A stretch of DNA of 35,765 nucleotides from Dysgonomonas sp. Marseille-P4677 (lineage in GTDB: Bacteria; Bacteroidota; Bacteroidia; Bacteroidales; Dysgonomonadaceae). The notes below the pieces were generated by a model. That model ran no database searches, was not told where the DNA came from, and saw nothing but the letters and a program-made list of their open reading frames with translations. Location of the stretch: positions 1 to 35,765 of the forward strand of contig NZ_JAEPKU010000035.1 in NCBI RefSeq assembly GCF_016652235.1, given 5' to 3'. A program made the translations under genes and the position numbers. How positions within the stretch are numbered: the stretch's first letter is position 1; each line of letters begins with the position of its first letter. This document shows, piece after piece, positions 7,383 to 14,665 of this stretch.

Positions 7383-8453
7383 ATGCAAATAAGGAATGGC
7401 TATAATACTACAATCAGGCTACTGACTTCTGATGATTTAAGAATATTTCGTCATCTAACTTTATTTCTATTCATCTTTTTTGTTTCAGCAGGAATAGTAT
7501 GGGATATGCAAGAAACAAAATTGTTAACTAATGCTTTTGAGAAATATGGTTGCTTGTTTTTTGTGATATTTCTCTTTTTAATAGATAGTTATTTAAATAT
7601 CTATATATTGATACCCAGATTGCTATTAAAGGGGAGGTGGAATGTATACTTCTGTTCTTTATTAGGAGTAGTTGCGCCAATAATGGGATTTATTATTGTT
7701 GTTCAAATGGTTATTCTTGAAAGAGAAAGACATCCTTTTGATGATATAAATCTCCTTATTGTTATCATAAACTCTATGTCTTCTGTTTTGGCTCTTTTCT
7801 TATTGTTTGCAGGTACTACCAGTCTTGTCCTTTTTAAAAACTGTCTCCAAGATATGCAACAGTCCGAAGAATTGGAATCAACAACGTTACAGTTGGAATT
7901 GAAATTATTAGAAAATCAAATTAATCCTCATTTTCTATTCAATATGCTCAACAATGCCAATATCATGATAAAAAAAGACCCTAATGTCGCTTCACATATT
8001 ATCGGGAAACTGGAAGAAATACTTCGTTATCAAATAAATGATAATACACGGGAAAAAGTATACTTGAAGGAAGAAATATTATTTTTGAATGATTTTCTTG
8101 AATTGGAGAAAACTCGAAGGGATTATTTTACTTATACTATATCTGAGAATGGGGATATATCTGATATTCAAGTACCACCTTTGTTATTTATTACTTTTGT
8201 GGAAAATGCAGTTAAGCACAATAAGGATAGCCTCAATGTCTCGTATGTACATCTATTTTTTAAAATAACAAAAAATAGATTGATATTTATCTGTGAGAAT
8301 TCTCTCCCTTCAAGGAATACTAATAAGCAAGTAGGAGGGATAGGGCTTGCGAATATTCAACGTCGGTTGAACTTACTTTACAAGGACAATTATTCTTTAG
8401 AAAATACAAAAACCGATATAAGTTATACTGTAACTCTGGAACTAAAATTATGA
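7383..8453 (+). CDS. LytS/YehU-type sensor histidine kinase
   Basis: The 356-residue inner-membrane kinase has four predicted membrane helices (about 25-41, 56-76, 88-112, 123-150), a short coiled linker and a His_kinase domain. All expected residues are there: QINPHFLFN with H183, N-box FVENAVKHN at 272-280, and G-box GGIGLANIQRRL at 318-329. It should autophosphorylate on H183 and pass the phosphate to the response regulator whose ATG overlaps its stop by four bases (ATGA). It has no periplasmic ligand domain of size, so the signal is probably sensed in the membrane or through its degenerate twin upstream. The close spacing (3 bases upstream, 4-base overlap downstream) indicates one transcript. 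Confidence 0.9.
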   Translation: MQIRNGYNTTIRLLTSDDLRIFRHLTLFLFIFFVSAGIVWDMQETKLLTNAFEKYGCLFFVIFLFLIDSYLNIYILIPRLLLKGRWNVYFCSLLGVVAPIMGFIIVVQMVILERERHPFDDINLLIVIINSMSSVLALFLLFAGTTSLVLFKNCLQDMQQSEELESTTLQLELKLLENQINPHFLFNMLNNANIMIKKDPNVASHIIGKLEEILRYQINDNTREKVYLKEEILFLNDFLELEKTRRDYFTYTISENGDISDIQVPPLLFITFVENAVKHNKDSLNVSYVHLFFKITKNRLIFICENSLPSRNTNKQVGGIGLANIQRRLNLLYKDNYSLENTKTDISYTVTLELKL

Positions 8454-9160
8454 AATGCATTATAGTTGATGATGAGCCTATAGCCCGTGAAGGTATAAGG
8501 CTCCTAATAGAAGAAATACCGCAATTAGAACTATTGAAGAATTTTAATAATGCAGAGGAAGCCTCGGTATTTATTAATAATACGGCTGTTGACCTGATAT
8601 TTTTGGATATTAATATGCCGGGGATTAATGGGATTGAGTTTGCTCATAGTATACCAAAGCAAACATTGATAATATTTACAACGGCTTATTCTCAATATGC
8701 ACTGGATAGTTATGATGTGGATGCAATAGATTATTTGGTAAAACCCATAGATTCAGTAAAATTCAGAAAAGCAATCAATAAAGCGATTATATATCATACT
8801 CTTTTGATAAACGAAGAAAAGAAAAGTCTAGAAACGATAGAAGATGAATATATATTTGTTAAATCAGACAGAAAATATTTTAAGATCAATTTAGAGGATA
8901 TTTTATTTGTCGAAGGTTTGAAAGATTATGTGATCGTTCAGATGGAAGATCAACGGATTATTACCCGTATGAGCATGAAAGCGATTTATGAGTTATTACC
9001 ATCTCACATATTCTTTCGCATAAATAAATCATATATCGTCAACAAGAAACATATTAACTCTTTTGATAATAATGATGTTTTTATTAAGCACTACGAAATA
9101 GCAATAGGGAATTCATATAGAGACGAATTTTTCCAGATGTTTGTTAATAAAAAGGTATAA
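8450..9160 (+). CDS. LytTR-family DNA-binding response regulator
   Basis: The 236-residue protein has an N-terminal receiver with acidic pocket VDDEP (6-10), phosphoacceptor D53 in IFLDINMPG, T in FTTAYS and K in LVKPID. It is followed by a LytTR DNA-binding domain from about residue 130 (FVKSDRKYFKINLEDILFVEG... FFRINKSYIVNKKHI). It is translationally coupled to the kinase by an ATGA overlap. LytTR proteins bind tandem direct repeats, and such a repeat lies upstream of the TonB receptor at 3803-3842, which makes that gene the prime candidate target. No strong terminator follows; the next 100 bases hold only a weak stem around 9192. Confidence 0.92.
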   Translation: MKCIIVDDEPIAREGIRLLIEEIPQLELLKNFNNAEEASVFINNTAVDLIFLDINMPGINGIEFAHSIPKQTLIIFTTAYSQYALDSYDVDAIDYLVKPIDSVKFRKAINKAIIYHTLLINEEKKSLETIEDEYIFVKSDRKYFKINLEDILFVEGLKDYVIVQMEDQRIITRMSMKAIYELLPSHIFFRINKSYIVNKKHINSFDNNDVFIKHYEIAIGNSYRDEFFQMFVNKKV

Positions 9161-9260
9161 ATTTACCAAAAAGTAATTTGATAGTGCAATAGCAGGAGAA
9201 TCCTACTTTTGAAAATGTATCTATGAGAATATAAGCTACTTAAGTTAGTGTGACGATTGT

Positions 9261-9563
9261 TAGTGGCACCAATTTTAGAGAAATAAAAAGAAGTAAACTG
9301 CTGAAATTCAATAAAATTCGGGAGTCCTTTGTTTTTTTAATACGTAAAAATAGTAAATTTAAGAGGAATTTATCTCCACCTTTTGGGTGTGTTAATCTTC
9401 GATTGTCAATGTTTTAAATAGTATAAGCCTCACGCCATTTTCATAATTCTGTCTCACTTAAAAAGAAGTAAAATGATGAAAAGAAGTTCATTTAATGTTC
9501 TGTTTTTTCTAAAGAAAACAAAACTATTGAAGAATGGTGAAGCATCGGTATGTATGAGAATTG
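9261..9563 (+). repeat. Long direct repeat, copy B (integrase upstream region and 5' end)
   Basis: This is the decayed second copy of 2357-2699 in the same orientation. It keeps GTGGCACCA, a mutated version of the AAACTCCTGAA hairpin, TTTATCTCCACCTTTTGGGT and the first 30 or so integrase codons. It has lost the GGTGGAGCA tandem repeats. The greater drift suggests it is an older relic than copy A or is under no selection. Confidence 0.85.
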
Positions 9564-9571
9564 CTATCTGA
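9473..9571 (+). pseudogene. Integrase 5' fragment, 32 codons
   Basis: From ATG at 9473 the frame reads a close match to the start of the integrase at 2609 (SFNVLFFLKKTKLLKNGEAS, CMRI) and then hits TGA at 9569-9571 where homology ends. Only the beginning of the Arm-DNA-binding domain is left. It marks a second insertion or duplication scar immediately upstream of the Ter operon. Confidence 0.85.
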
Positions 9572-9692
9572 ATCATGATCAAAAAGTTAATCAGTGATTT
9601 TATTGATACAATAATATATTAATCACTTAAATACATAATTAATGTACTGGTATAAAATATATTAAGGATATACACGCTGATGTCTTGTAGTT

Positions 9693-9723
9693 GTTAATTA
9701 AAAAAATATATTTTTTAATTAAC
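9693..9723. repeat. 31-bp AT-rich palindrome upstream of the Ter promoter
   Basis: The arms GTTAATTAAAAAA and TTTTTTAATTAAC are perfect 13-bp inverted copies around ATATA. The centre is about 50 bases upstream of the -7 box at 9753. It could be an operator for a dimeric regulator, or a bidirectional terminator that isolates the operon; the U-rich 3' arm allows both. Confidence 0.5.
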
Positions 9724-9752
9724 TCAAATACATCATGCTAATGAATAATTTT

Positions 9753-9760
9753 TATCTTTG
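9753..9760 (+). promoter_or_regulatory. Bacteroidota-type -7 box of the Ter operon
   Basis: TATCTTTG matches TAnnTTTG exactly and lies 43 bases before the first TerD ATG, the natural start of the 13-gene operon. No exact TTTG is seen at the expected -33 position. Confidence 0.65.
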
Positions 9761-9803
9761 TAGAGACTGTTAATTCAAAATTATATAAAATTACACAAAC
9801 AAA

Positions 9804-10358
9804 ATGGCTATTAACTTACTCAAAGGGCAACGCATAGATGTTGGTTTATCGCAAGTGGGAATAGGATTAGGTTGGGATCCTAATGAAGGTACTGGTTTTG
9901 ATTTCGACTTAGATGCTTCAGCATTTATGTTGGGAGAAAACAAAAAACTTCCTAAAGAAGAATTCTTTGTATTTTATAACAATCCGAAATCACCGGATGG
10001 ATCTATAGAATCGTCCGGTGATGATTTAACTGGAGGAAATAGTGACGGGGACGATGAGACTCTAACCGTAGATCTGGGGAAAGTTGATTCTCGAATCCAA
10101 GAAATAGTTTTTACTGTCACCATACATGATGCAGAAGGACGCCGTCAAAATTTTGGACAAGTTCGTAATTCTTTTATTCGCATATATAATGCAAATACTA
10201 ACGAAGAGATTGCCAAATATGAATTAGAGGAAGATTTTTCAATTGAGACTGCTGTCGAATTTGGACGTCTATACAAACGAAATGGAGAATGGAAATTCGA
10301 GGCCATGGGAATAGGATACAAGGGAGGGTTACAATACTTTGTAGACAAATATTGTTGA
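9804..10358 (+). CDS. terD: TerD-family Ca2+-binding stress protein (first copy)
   Basis: The 184-residue protein covers one full TerD domain (PF02342), opening with INLLKGQRIDV. The acidic Ca2+-binding blocks are visible: DFDLDASAFML (about 32-42), then GDDLTGGNSDGDDE (about 73-86) and VDLGKV. The C-terminal NSFIRIYNANTNEE and YELEEDFSIETAVEFGRLYK blocks are typical. It is cytosolic, with no signal peptide. TerD proteins bind calcium and are thought to act as scaffolds in tellurite, phage and oxidative stress responses. It is the first gene of the operon, 32 bases before its paralogue, with which it shares most of its C-terminal half; TerE would be an equally good name. Confidence 0.93.
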   Translation: MAINLLKGQRIDVGLSQVGIGLGWDPNEGTGFDFDLDASAFMLGENKKLPKEEFFVFYNNPKSPDGSIESSGDDLTGGNSDGDDETLTVDLGKVDSRIQEIVFTVTIHDAEGRRQNFGQVRNSFIRIYNANTNEEIAKYELEEDFSIETAVEFGRLYKRNGEWKFEAMGIGYKGGLQYFVDKYC

Positions 10359-10390
10359 CAAATCAATTTTGAAAAAATAAAAATAATACC

Positions 10391-10945
10391 ATGGCAATTA
10401 ATTTAGAAAAAGGACAGCGTGTAAATGTTAATATTCCAAATTTTGTTGTAGGATTAGGATGGGATGCCAATCAATCATCTACAGGAACAGATTTTGATCT
10501 TGATGCTTCAGTTTTTATACTTGGAGAAAATAAAAAAATATTAGCCGACGAATATTTTGTTTTTTATAATAATCTACACTCTCCTGATGGAGCGATTAAG
10601 CATACAGGAGATAATCTGACAGGAGAAGGTGCCGGAGACGATGAACAAATAAAAGTTGATCTTTCTAAGATAAATCCATCCGCTACGGAGATTTGCATTG
10701 TTGTCACAATACACAATGCCGACGAACGCCGACAAAACTTTGGGCAAATACGCAATTCATTCATCCGTATATTTAATTCAGATACGAATGAAGAAATATT
10801 GAAATACGAATTAGAAGAAGATTTCTCAATAGAGACTGCTGTCGAATTTGGAAGAATATATAAACGCGGAACAGAATGGAAATTTGAGGCTGTCGGTGTG
10901 GGAGAACGCGGAGGCCTTGAAAACTATTTACAAAAATACTCATAA
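10391..10945 (+). CDS. terD: TerD-family Ca2+-binding stress protein (second copy)
   Basis: This 184-residue paralogue of the preceding gene begins INLEKGQRVNVNI. It has the same calcium blocks DFDLDASVFIL and GDNLTGEGAGDDE and a near-identical stretch RRQNFGQIRNSFIRI to EEDFSIETAVEFGRIYKR. The identical length and clustered conservation indicate tandem duplication followed by divergence of the N-terminal loop and the C-terminal tail. It probably partners the first copy in a TerD/TerE-like pair. A 128-base gap with a possible internal promoter separates it from the third copy. Confidence 0.93.
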   Translation: MAINLEKGQRVNVNIPNFVVGLGWDANQSSTGTDFDLDASVFILGENKKILADEYFVFYNNLHSPDGAIKHTGDNLTGEGAGDDEQIKVDLSKINPSATEICIVVTIHNADERRQNFGQIRNSFIRIFNSDTNEEILKYELEEDFSIETAVEFGRIYKRGTEWKFEAVGVGERGGLENYLQKYS

Positions 10946-11010
10946 ACCTTATGAACTAACGTATGTATACAAATAGAAAAGAGATTCTATTCAGAGCCAA
11001 TATATAACAA

Positions 11011-11018
11011 TAATTTTG
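11011..11018 (+). promoter_or_regulatory. Possible internal promoter of the Ter operon
   Basis: TAATTTTG fits TAnnTTTG and stands 55 bases before the third TerD-family gene in an unusually wide gap (128 bases). No -33 TTTG is present, so confidence is low. Confidence 0.35.
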
Positions 11019-11073
11019 GATGTGATAATTGATCTTTTTGTATACCAATTAAAAACTATAAAACATTAATACT

Positions 11074-11760
11074 ATGGCTATAAGATTAGAAAAAGGTCAA
11101 CGTATCAATCTGGAAAAAAGTACAGGCGGAAGCCTAACCAACTTCTGTGTAGGAGTAAATTGGGGTGCTATCGAAAAACAAGTGTTAAAATCCGGATTCC
11201 TAGGTTTTGGAGCTAAAGCAGTAACTGAAGTTGTAGATGTCGATTTGGATTTGAGTTGTGTGATGTTTGATGAAAACGGGAATCTTTGCGACCATCTTTA
11301 TTCTCCGCTTTACAGACAAGACCTGCTTGCTCAATTTGGCTTGCCTTTAGGAAAACTTTTGTCTTATAATGATGCTCTTAAGCATACAGGAGATGACTTA
11401 GAAGGAGACAAAGGCGGAGACGATGGCCTAGATAATGAGATTATAACTGTCGACCTAACCAAAGTATCTTCTAATGTAACAAGTATTTTTTTCTTTCTTA
11501 ATAATGTCGGTCAAGAAGATTTTGCTCAGATTCCATATGCAAAGATCAGAATGTATGAAGGTACGCCTACAAAAGTAGATAGTGTGTACGCTGAATATAA
11601 TGTTGTTGCCGAACCTCAATACAAAGGGAAAAAAGCCCTTGTGATGGGCCAGCTTTATAAGAAAGACAACACATGGAAATTCAATGCAGTCGGGGACGCT
11701 TATGAAGATTCTTTCCTAGGTCAAACAATACAGCGCATAAGACAAACCTACGTAAAATAA
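11074..11760 (+). CDS. TerD-family protein, longer TerX/TerZ-like variant
   Basis: The 228-residue protein starts IRLEKGQRINLEKS and has an extended N-terminal half: GVNWGAIEKQVLKSGFLGFG and VVDVDLDLSCVMFDENGN. The calcium loop is kept and enlarged (GDDLEGDKGGDDGLDNE, about 109-125), followed by ITVDL and the TerD C-terminal strands ending KFNAVGDAYED. The extra loop with CxxH-like residues around 67-71 is absent from the two shorter copies. This layout is that of TerX/TerZ-like members that accompany TerD in Ter gene clusters. It is cytosolic. A strong RNA hairpin follows its stop codon. Confidence 0.9.
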   Translation: MAIRLEKGQRINLEKSTGGSLTNFCVGVNWGAIEKQVLKSGFLGFGAKAVTEVVDVDLDLSCVMFDENGNLCDHLYSPLYRQDLLAQFGLPLGKLLSYNDALKHTGDDLEGDKGGDDGLDNEIITVDLTKVSSNVTSIFFFLNNVGQEDFAQIPYAKIRMYEGTPTKVDSVYAEYNVVAEPQYKGKKALVMGQLYKKDNTWKFNAVGDAYEDSFLGQTIQRIRQTYVK

Positions 11761-11790
11761 AAGTTGCCTTATTATTCCCTAAAAGAATAG

Positions 11791-11831
11791 AATCCTTTTT
11801 GCTTTTTTACATCAAAAGAGCAAAGAGGATT
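11791..11831 (+). other. 18-bp intercistronic RNA hairpin between the TerX-like gene and telA
   Basis: The arms at 11791-11808 and 11814-11831 pair over 18 consecutive positions, including two G-U wobble pairs, around the loop ACATC. No T run follows the 3' arm, so it does not look like a rho-independent terminator. A stem of this kind inside an operon usually marks RNA processing or stability control. Confidence 0.6.
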
Positions 11832-11888
11832 TGTGAATTACGTATATTCTCTATTATACACTAAAAAATCATTAAAATTATATTTGTT

Positions 11889-12986
11889 ATGGATACAAAT
11901 ACTTCTCCGAATGCATTACCGGTTCTTGCACAAAGAATGGATAAAGAAGGAAACATCGATCTCAATCAACTTCAACATCAAGAGTTGGAACGTATAACTC
12001 AATTAAACAGAAGTTTAGTTACAAACGATGTTAATTCTGTTCTAAATTATGGTGCAGATTTGCAAGCAACAATGGAAAAATATAGCAACGATTTCCTTCA
12101 GCAAACCCGAACCATGGATGCAGGAGAAGTTGGTACTCATATCAACGAATTGTTGTCGGAACTAAATTATATTGATGTTGACGAATTAAGTCCGAAGGGA
12201 TTTAAAGGATTTCTAATGAGAGTTCCTGGTTTAAAAAGTCTAATATTAGACATAAAAAAAATATTCCAGAAATATGATAAAATCATCGTTAATGTAGACA
12301 AGATTTCGAACAAAATTAAGGCTGGAAGAATCAATTCACTAAAAGATAATACAGCTCTGCAAACCATGTTTGATAATAATGTAGAATACATCAAACAAAT
12401 AGAAGAGTTGATAATTGCCGGAAAATATAAACTGGAAGAACTAAAAACTCAATTAGCTGAAATGGAGGTTAATTCAGCTCAATATCAAGATTACGAAATA
12501 GCTGATACACGCGAATTTGTAACTCGATTGGATAAAAGATTAGCCGATATGAAAATTATTCGTTATGTAATGATTCAATCTTTGGCTCAAATTCGTGTAG
12601 TGCAAAACAATAATGTTGCAATTGCTGACAAAGCACAATCAATTATATCAACAACTATCCCTGTATGGAAGAACCAGTTGACGATTGCAGTTGCTCTCTA
12701 TCGCCAGAAAGCAAACGTAGAAATGCAACGAAAGGTTTCTGAAACTACAAATACGATATTGGAGAAAAATGCAGAAATGCTACGCCAAAACAGCATAGAA
12801 GTGGCGAAGGAAAATGAGAACACAATCGTATCAATAGATACTTTGAAAAAAACAACCAACTCTTTGATATCGACTCTTAATGAGGTGAAACGCATACACG
12901 AAGAGGGTATGAAGAATAGAGAAGTTTTGGATAAAGAATTACAATCGCTTGAGGGTGAATTAAGAAAATCAGTAGGAGGAAACTAA
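11889..12986 (+). CDS. telA: TelA-like toxic anion resistance protein
   Basis: The 365-residue, nearly all-helical protein belongs to the TelA family (PF05816; KlaA/TelA and Bacillus YceH). It shows the family's opening region with asparagine/glutamine-rich helices, the central FLMRVPGLKSL...KKIFQKYDKI block (about 108-133) and the later KNQLTIAVALYRQ block (about 260-272). It has no signal peptide or membrane segments. TelA proteins are found with TerD proteins in Ter clusters and are implicated in tellurite and cell-envelope stress resistance by an unknown mechanism. The short six-base gap to the next gene and a good AGGAGGA upstream of that gene suggest coupled translation. Confidence 0.92.
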   Translation: MDTNTSPNALPVLAQRMDKEGNIDLNQLQHQELERITQLNRSLVTNDVNSVLNYGADLQATMEKYSNDFLQQTRTMDAGEVGTHINELLSELNYIDVDELSPKGFKGFLMRVPGLKSLILDIKKIFQKYDKIIVNVDKISNKIKAGRINSLKDNTALQTMFDNNVEYIKQIEELIIAGKYKLEELKTQLAEMEVNSAQYQDYEIADTREFVTRLDKRLADMKIIRYVMIQSLAQIRVVQNNNVAIADKAQSIISTTIPVWKNQLTIAVALYRQKANVEMQRKVSETTNTILEKNAEMLRQNSIEVAKENENTIVSIDTLKKTTNSLISTLNEVKRIHEEGMKNREVLDKELQSLEGELRKSVGGN

Positions 12987-12992
12987 TCGTCT

Positions 12993-13964
12993 GTGTTTGT
13001 GGAAGAACTGAGGCAAGAAATACTTGACAAGTCAAACGTAATTATTGATAAACTTTTATCACATGTTACCTTCTTTGAAGATTCGACATTGATGAAGATT
13101 TATCTACAAACTCAAGTTATCCATAAACTTTTCGAAGACAATACTGATATTGATATTAATAAGCTGGAACTCTTTCATTTACAATTTACGACTACGCTTC
13201 TTTCTTTGTTGGACTCTATAAAGCAAAAGAACGATAGAGCTGTAAAAATGTATGAAAATGAGATTCAGATCAATAATCAAATGATTGAGAAGCTGCGAAA
13301 TTCGATCCTTCAGGAAGGAGGATTCGATCTCGAAAAGCAAAAACAGACAATCAATATGTCTAAGTCTCTGAGAAGCTTATATGTTGCTTTTTACGAACGT
13401 TCTGACAAATATCCTTTTAAGGAAGATATTAGTTCTTTTTCGATTAATTTCTATAAAGATTATTTTTTTGAATCAACACACGATATTCTAGAGAGAATAA
13501 TAACGTACGACAAGAAAAATACATTTAGAAATCAATATGCTACAATCGACAAGCAACTCTTAATTGCATTAGGACAAGCTTATTTTAATATCGCATTTAT
13601 TGCCGGAGTTAATTTTTATCCGGTATTGATTGAATTATATAAGGTACAAGCGGAAGAAGAAATTTACTTTTTATATTGGCCGGCCAAAAGCCTTTTCCTA
13701 AGATGCGACATAGTATTATTTCCATTAAAAAAATGGGAGGCAGAAATGTCTAAACAATCGCAAATGATAAAACAATTGATAAAAAATAATCAAAAAGCAG
13801 AAACTAATATAAAAAACACAAATAAGTATATTTCATGCGAAGTATTGAACCTTTTGGAAGAAAATCACAAAACGATATCAGATCTCGATTTTCTCGCATC
13901 ATTAGAAGACATTAATATTCATGCCGAGATATTAAAATCTATGTTAAATACCAAAATGCTATAA
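12993..13964 (+). CDS. Uncharacterised helical protein of the Ter operon
   Basis: I do not recognise the family. The 323-residue protein starts at GTG (12993, or GTG 12999), six bases after telA, with AGGAGGA at 12974-12980. It is predicted helical and coiled-coil rich: heptad-like stretches near 85-110 and 250-275, rich in K, E, Q and N. It has no signal peptide, no membrane segment, and no zinc or P-loop motif. A more hydrophobic aromatic core lies at about 190-240 (YFNIAFIAGVNFYPVLIELY, then EEEIYFLYWPAKSLFL). It sits between telA and the VWA genes with eight bases to the latter, so it is an integral operon member. Its size and helical character suggest a scaffold that pairs with the similarly helical TelA; that is inference. 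Confidence 0.8.
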   Translation: MFVEELRQEILDKSNVIIDKLLSHVTFFEDSTLMKIYLQTQVIHKLFEDNTDIDINKLELFHLQFTTTLLSLLDSIKQKNDRAVKMYENEIQINNQMIEKLRNSILQEGGFDLEKQKQTINMSKSLRSLYVAFYERSDKYPFKEDISSFSINFYKDYFFESTHDILERIITYDKKNTFRNQYATIDKQLLIALGQAYFNIAFIAGVNFYPVLIELYKVQAEEEIYFLYWPAKSLFLRCDIVLFPLKKWEAEMSKQSQMIKQLIKNNQKAETNIKNTNKYISCEVLNLLEENHKTISDLDFLASLEDINIHAEILKSMLNTKML

Positions 13965-13972
13965 AAAATAAT

Positions 13973-14611
13973 ATGAGAAAACTACCAGTATATTTACTAT
14001 TAGATGTTTCGGCATCAATGTCGGGTGAGCCTATCGAAGCTGTTAAAAACGGTGTTCAGGTTTTAATTTCTAGTTTACGCCAAGACCCTTACGCCCTTGA
14101 AACTGCATATCTTAGTATTATCACATTTTCAGCTTCAGCGAAACAGATTGTTCCTCTCACCGAACTATCAATGTTTCAGATGCCTGAATTGCAAGCCTCT
14201 GGCACGACGTCTTTAGGAGGAGCACTTTCTCTATTGGCTAGTAAAGTAGAAACCGAGATTACAAAAACTACTCTCAAACAGAAAGGTGATTGGAAGCCCT
14301 TAGTTTTTATAATGACAGATGGAGCCCCTACAGACGATTGGAAAAAAGGATTAGAAGATTTCAAAAAACAAAAGTTTGGAGTTGTGGTTGCCTGTGCTGC
14401 CGGGCAACAGGCAAACACTAATGTTCTAAAGGAAATCACTGAGATTGTTGTACAACTGGATACAACTGACATAAGTTCGATCAAAGCATTTTTTAAATGG
14501 GTATCTGCATCGATAAGTATAGGTAGCCAAAAGATTGAATCGACGGGACAAGAGATTGGAGGAATGAGCGAACTTCCACCACCTCCACCCGAAGTCAACA
14601 TTGTTGTATAA
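13973..14611 (+). CDS. terY: TerY-like VWA-domain protein (first copy)
   Basis: The 212-residue protein is a single von Willebrand factor A domain with a MIDAS metal site: D11-x-S13-x-S15 in LLLDVSASMSGEP, a Thr-containing loop around SGTTSLGGAL, and FIMTDGAPTD. The MRKLPVYLLLD opening is characteristic of TerY. It ends with the proline-rich tail ELPPPPPEVNIVV. VWA/MIDAS domains bind metal-dependent protein ligands. In TerY-P systems they are thought to link TerD-type proteins with the kinase and phosphatase encoded next door. A duplicate follows 54 bases later. It is cytosolic. Confidence 0.9.
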   Translation: MRKLPVYLLLDVSASMSGEPIEAVKNGVQVLISSLRQDPYALETAYLSIITFSASAKQIVPLTELSMFQMPELQASGTTSLGGALSLLASKVETEITKTTLKQKGDWKPLVFIMTDGAPTDDWKKGLEDFKKQKFGVVVACAAGQQANTNVLKEITEIVVQLDTTDISSIKAFFKWVSASISIGSQKIESTGQEIGGMSELPPPPPEVNIVV

Positions 14612-14665
14612 AAGATTGTAAACAAGATTAAAAACTATTCTTGAATAAAAAGAAAGCACAAAAAA

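Larger units (their letters stand above)
9161..9803. other. 643-bp gene-poor region: repeat copy B, palindrome and Ter promoter
   Basis: After the response regulator come about 100 unremarkable bases, then the decayed second copy of the integrase region (9261-9563), then about 120 AT-rich bases with nothing recognised (9572-9692). After these come a 31-bp palindrome (9693-9723) and the promoter of the Ter operon (9753-9760). No intact gene is present. Confidence 0.8.

Noticed and set aside
9180-9215. AGGA-GAA-TCCT stem after the response regulator
   Set aside because: It is only four base pairs and has a weak T run, too little to call a terminator.
11879-11886. TATATTTG, an exact TAnnTTTG match before telA
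   Set aside because: It ends three bases before the telA ATG, so a start about 7 bases later would fall inside the coding sequence. It is more likely a chance match in AT-rich DNA.
14176-14625. 149-codon minus-strand frame inside the first VWA gene
   Set aside because: It mirrors the conserved VWA sequence; the glycine run is the complement of the real polyproline codons.
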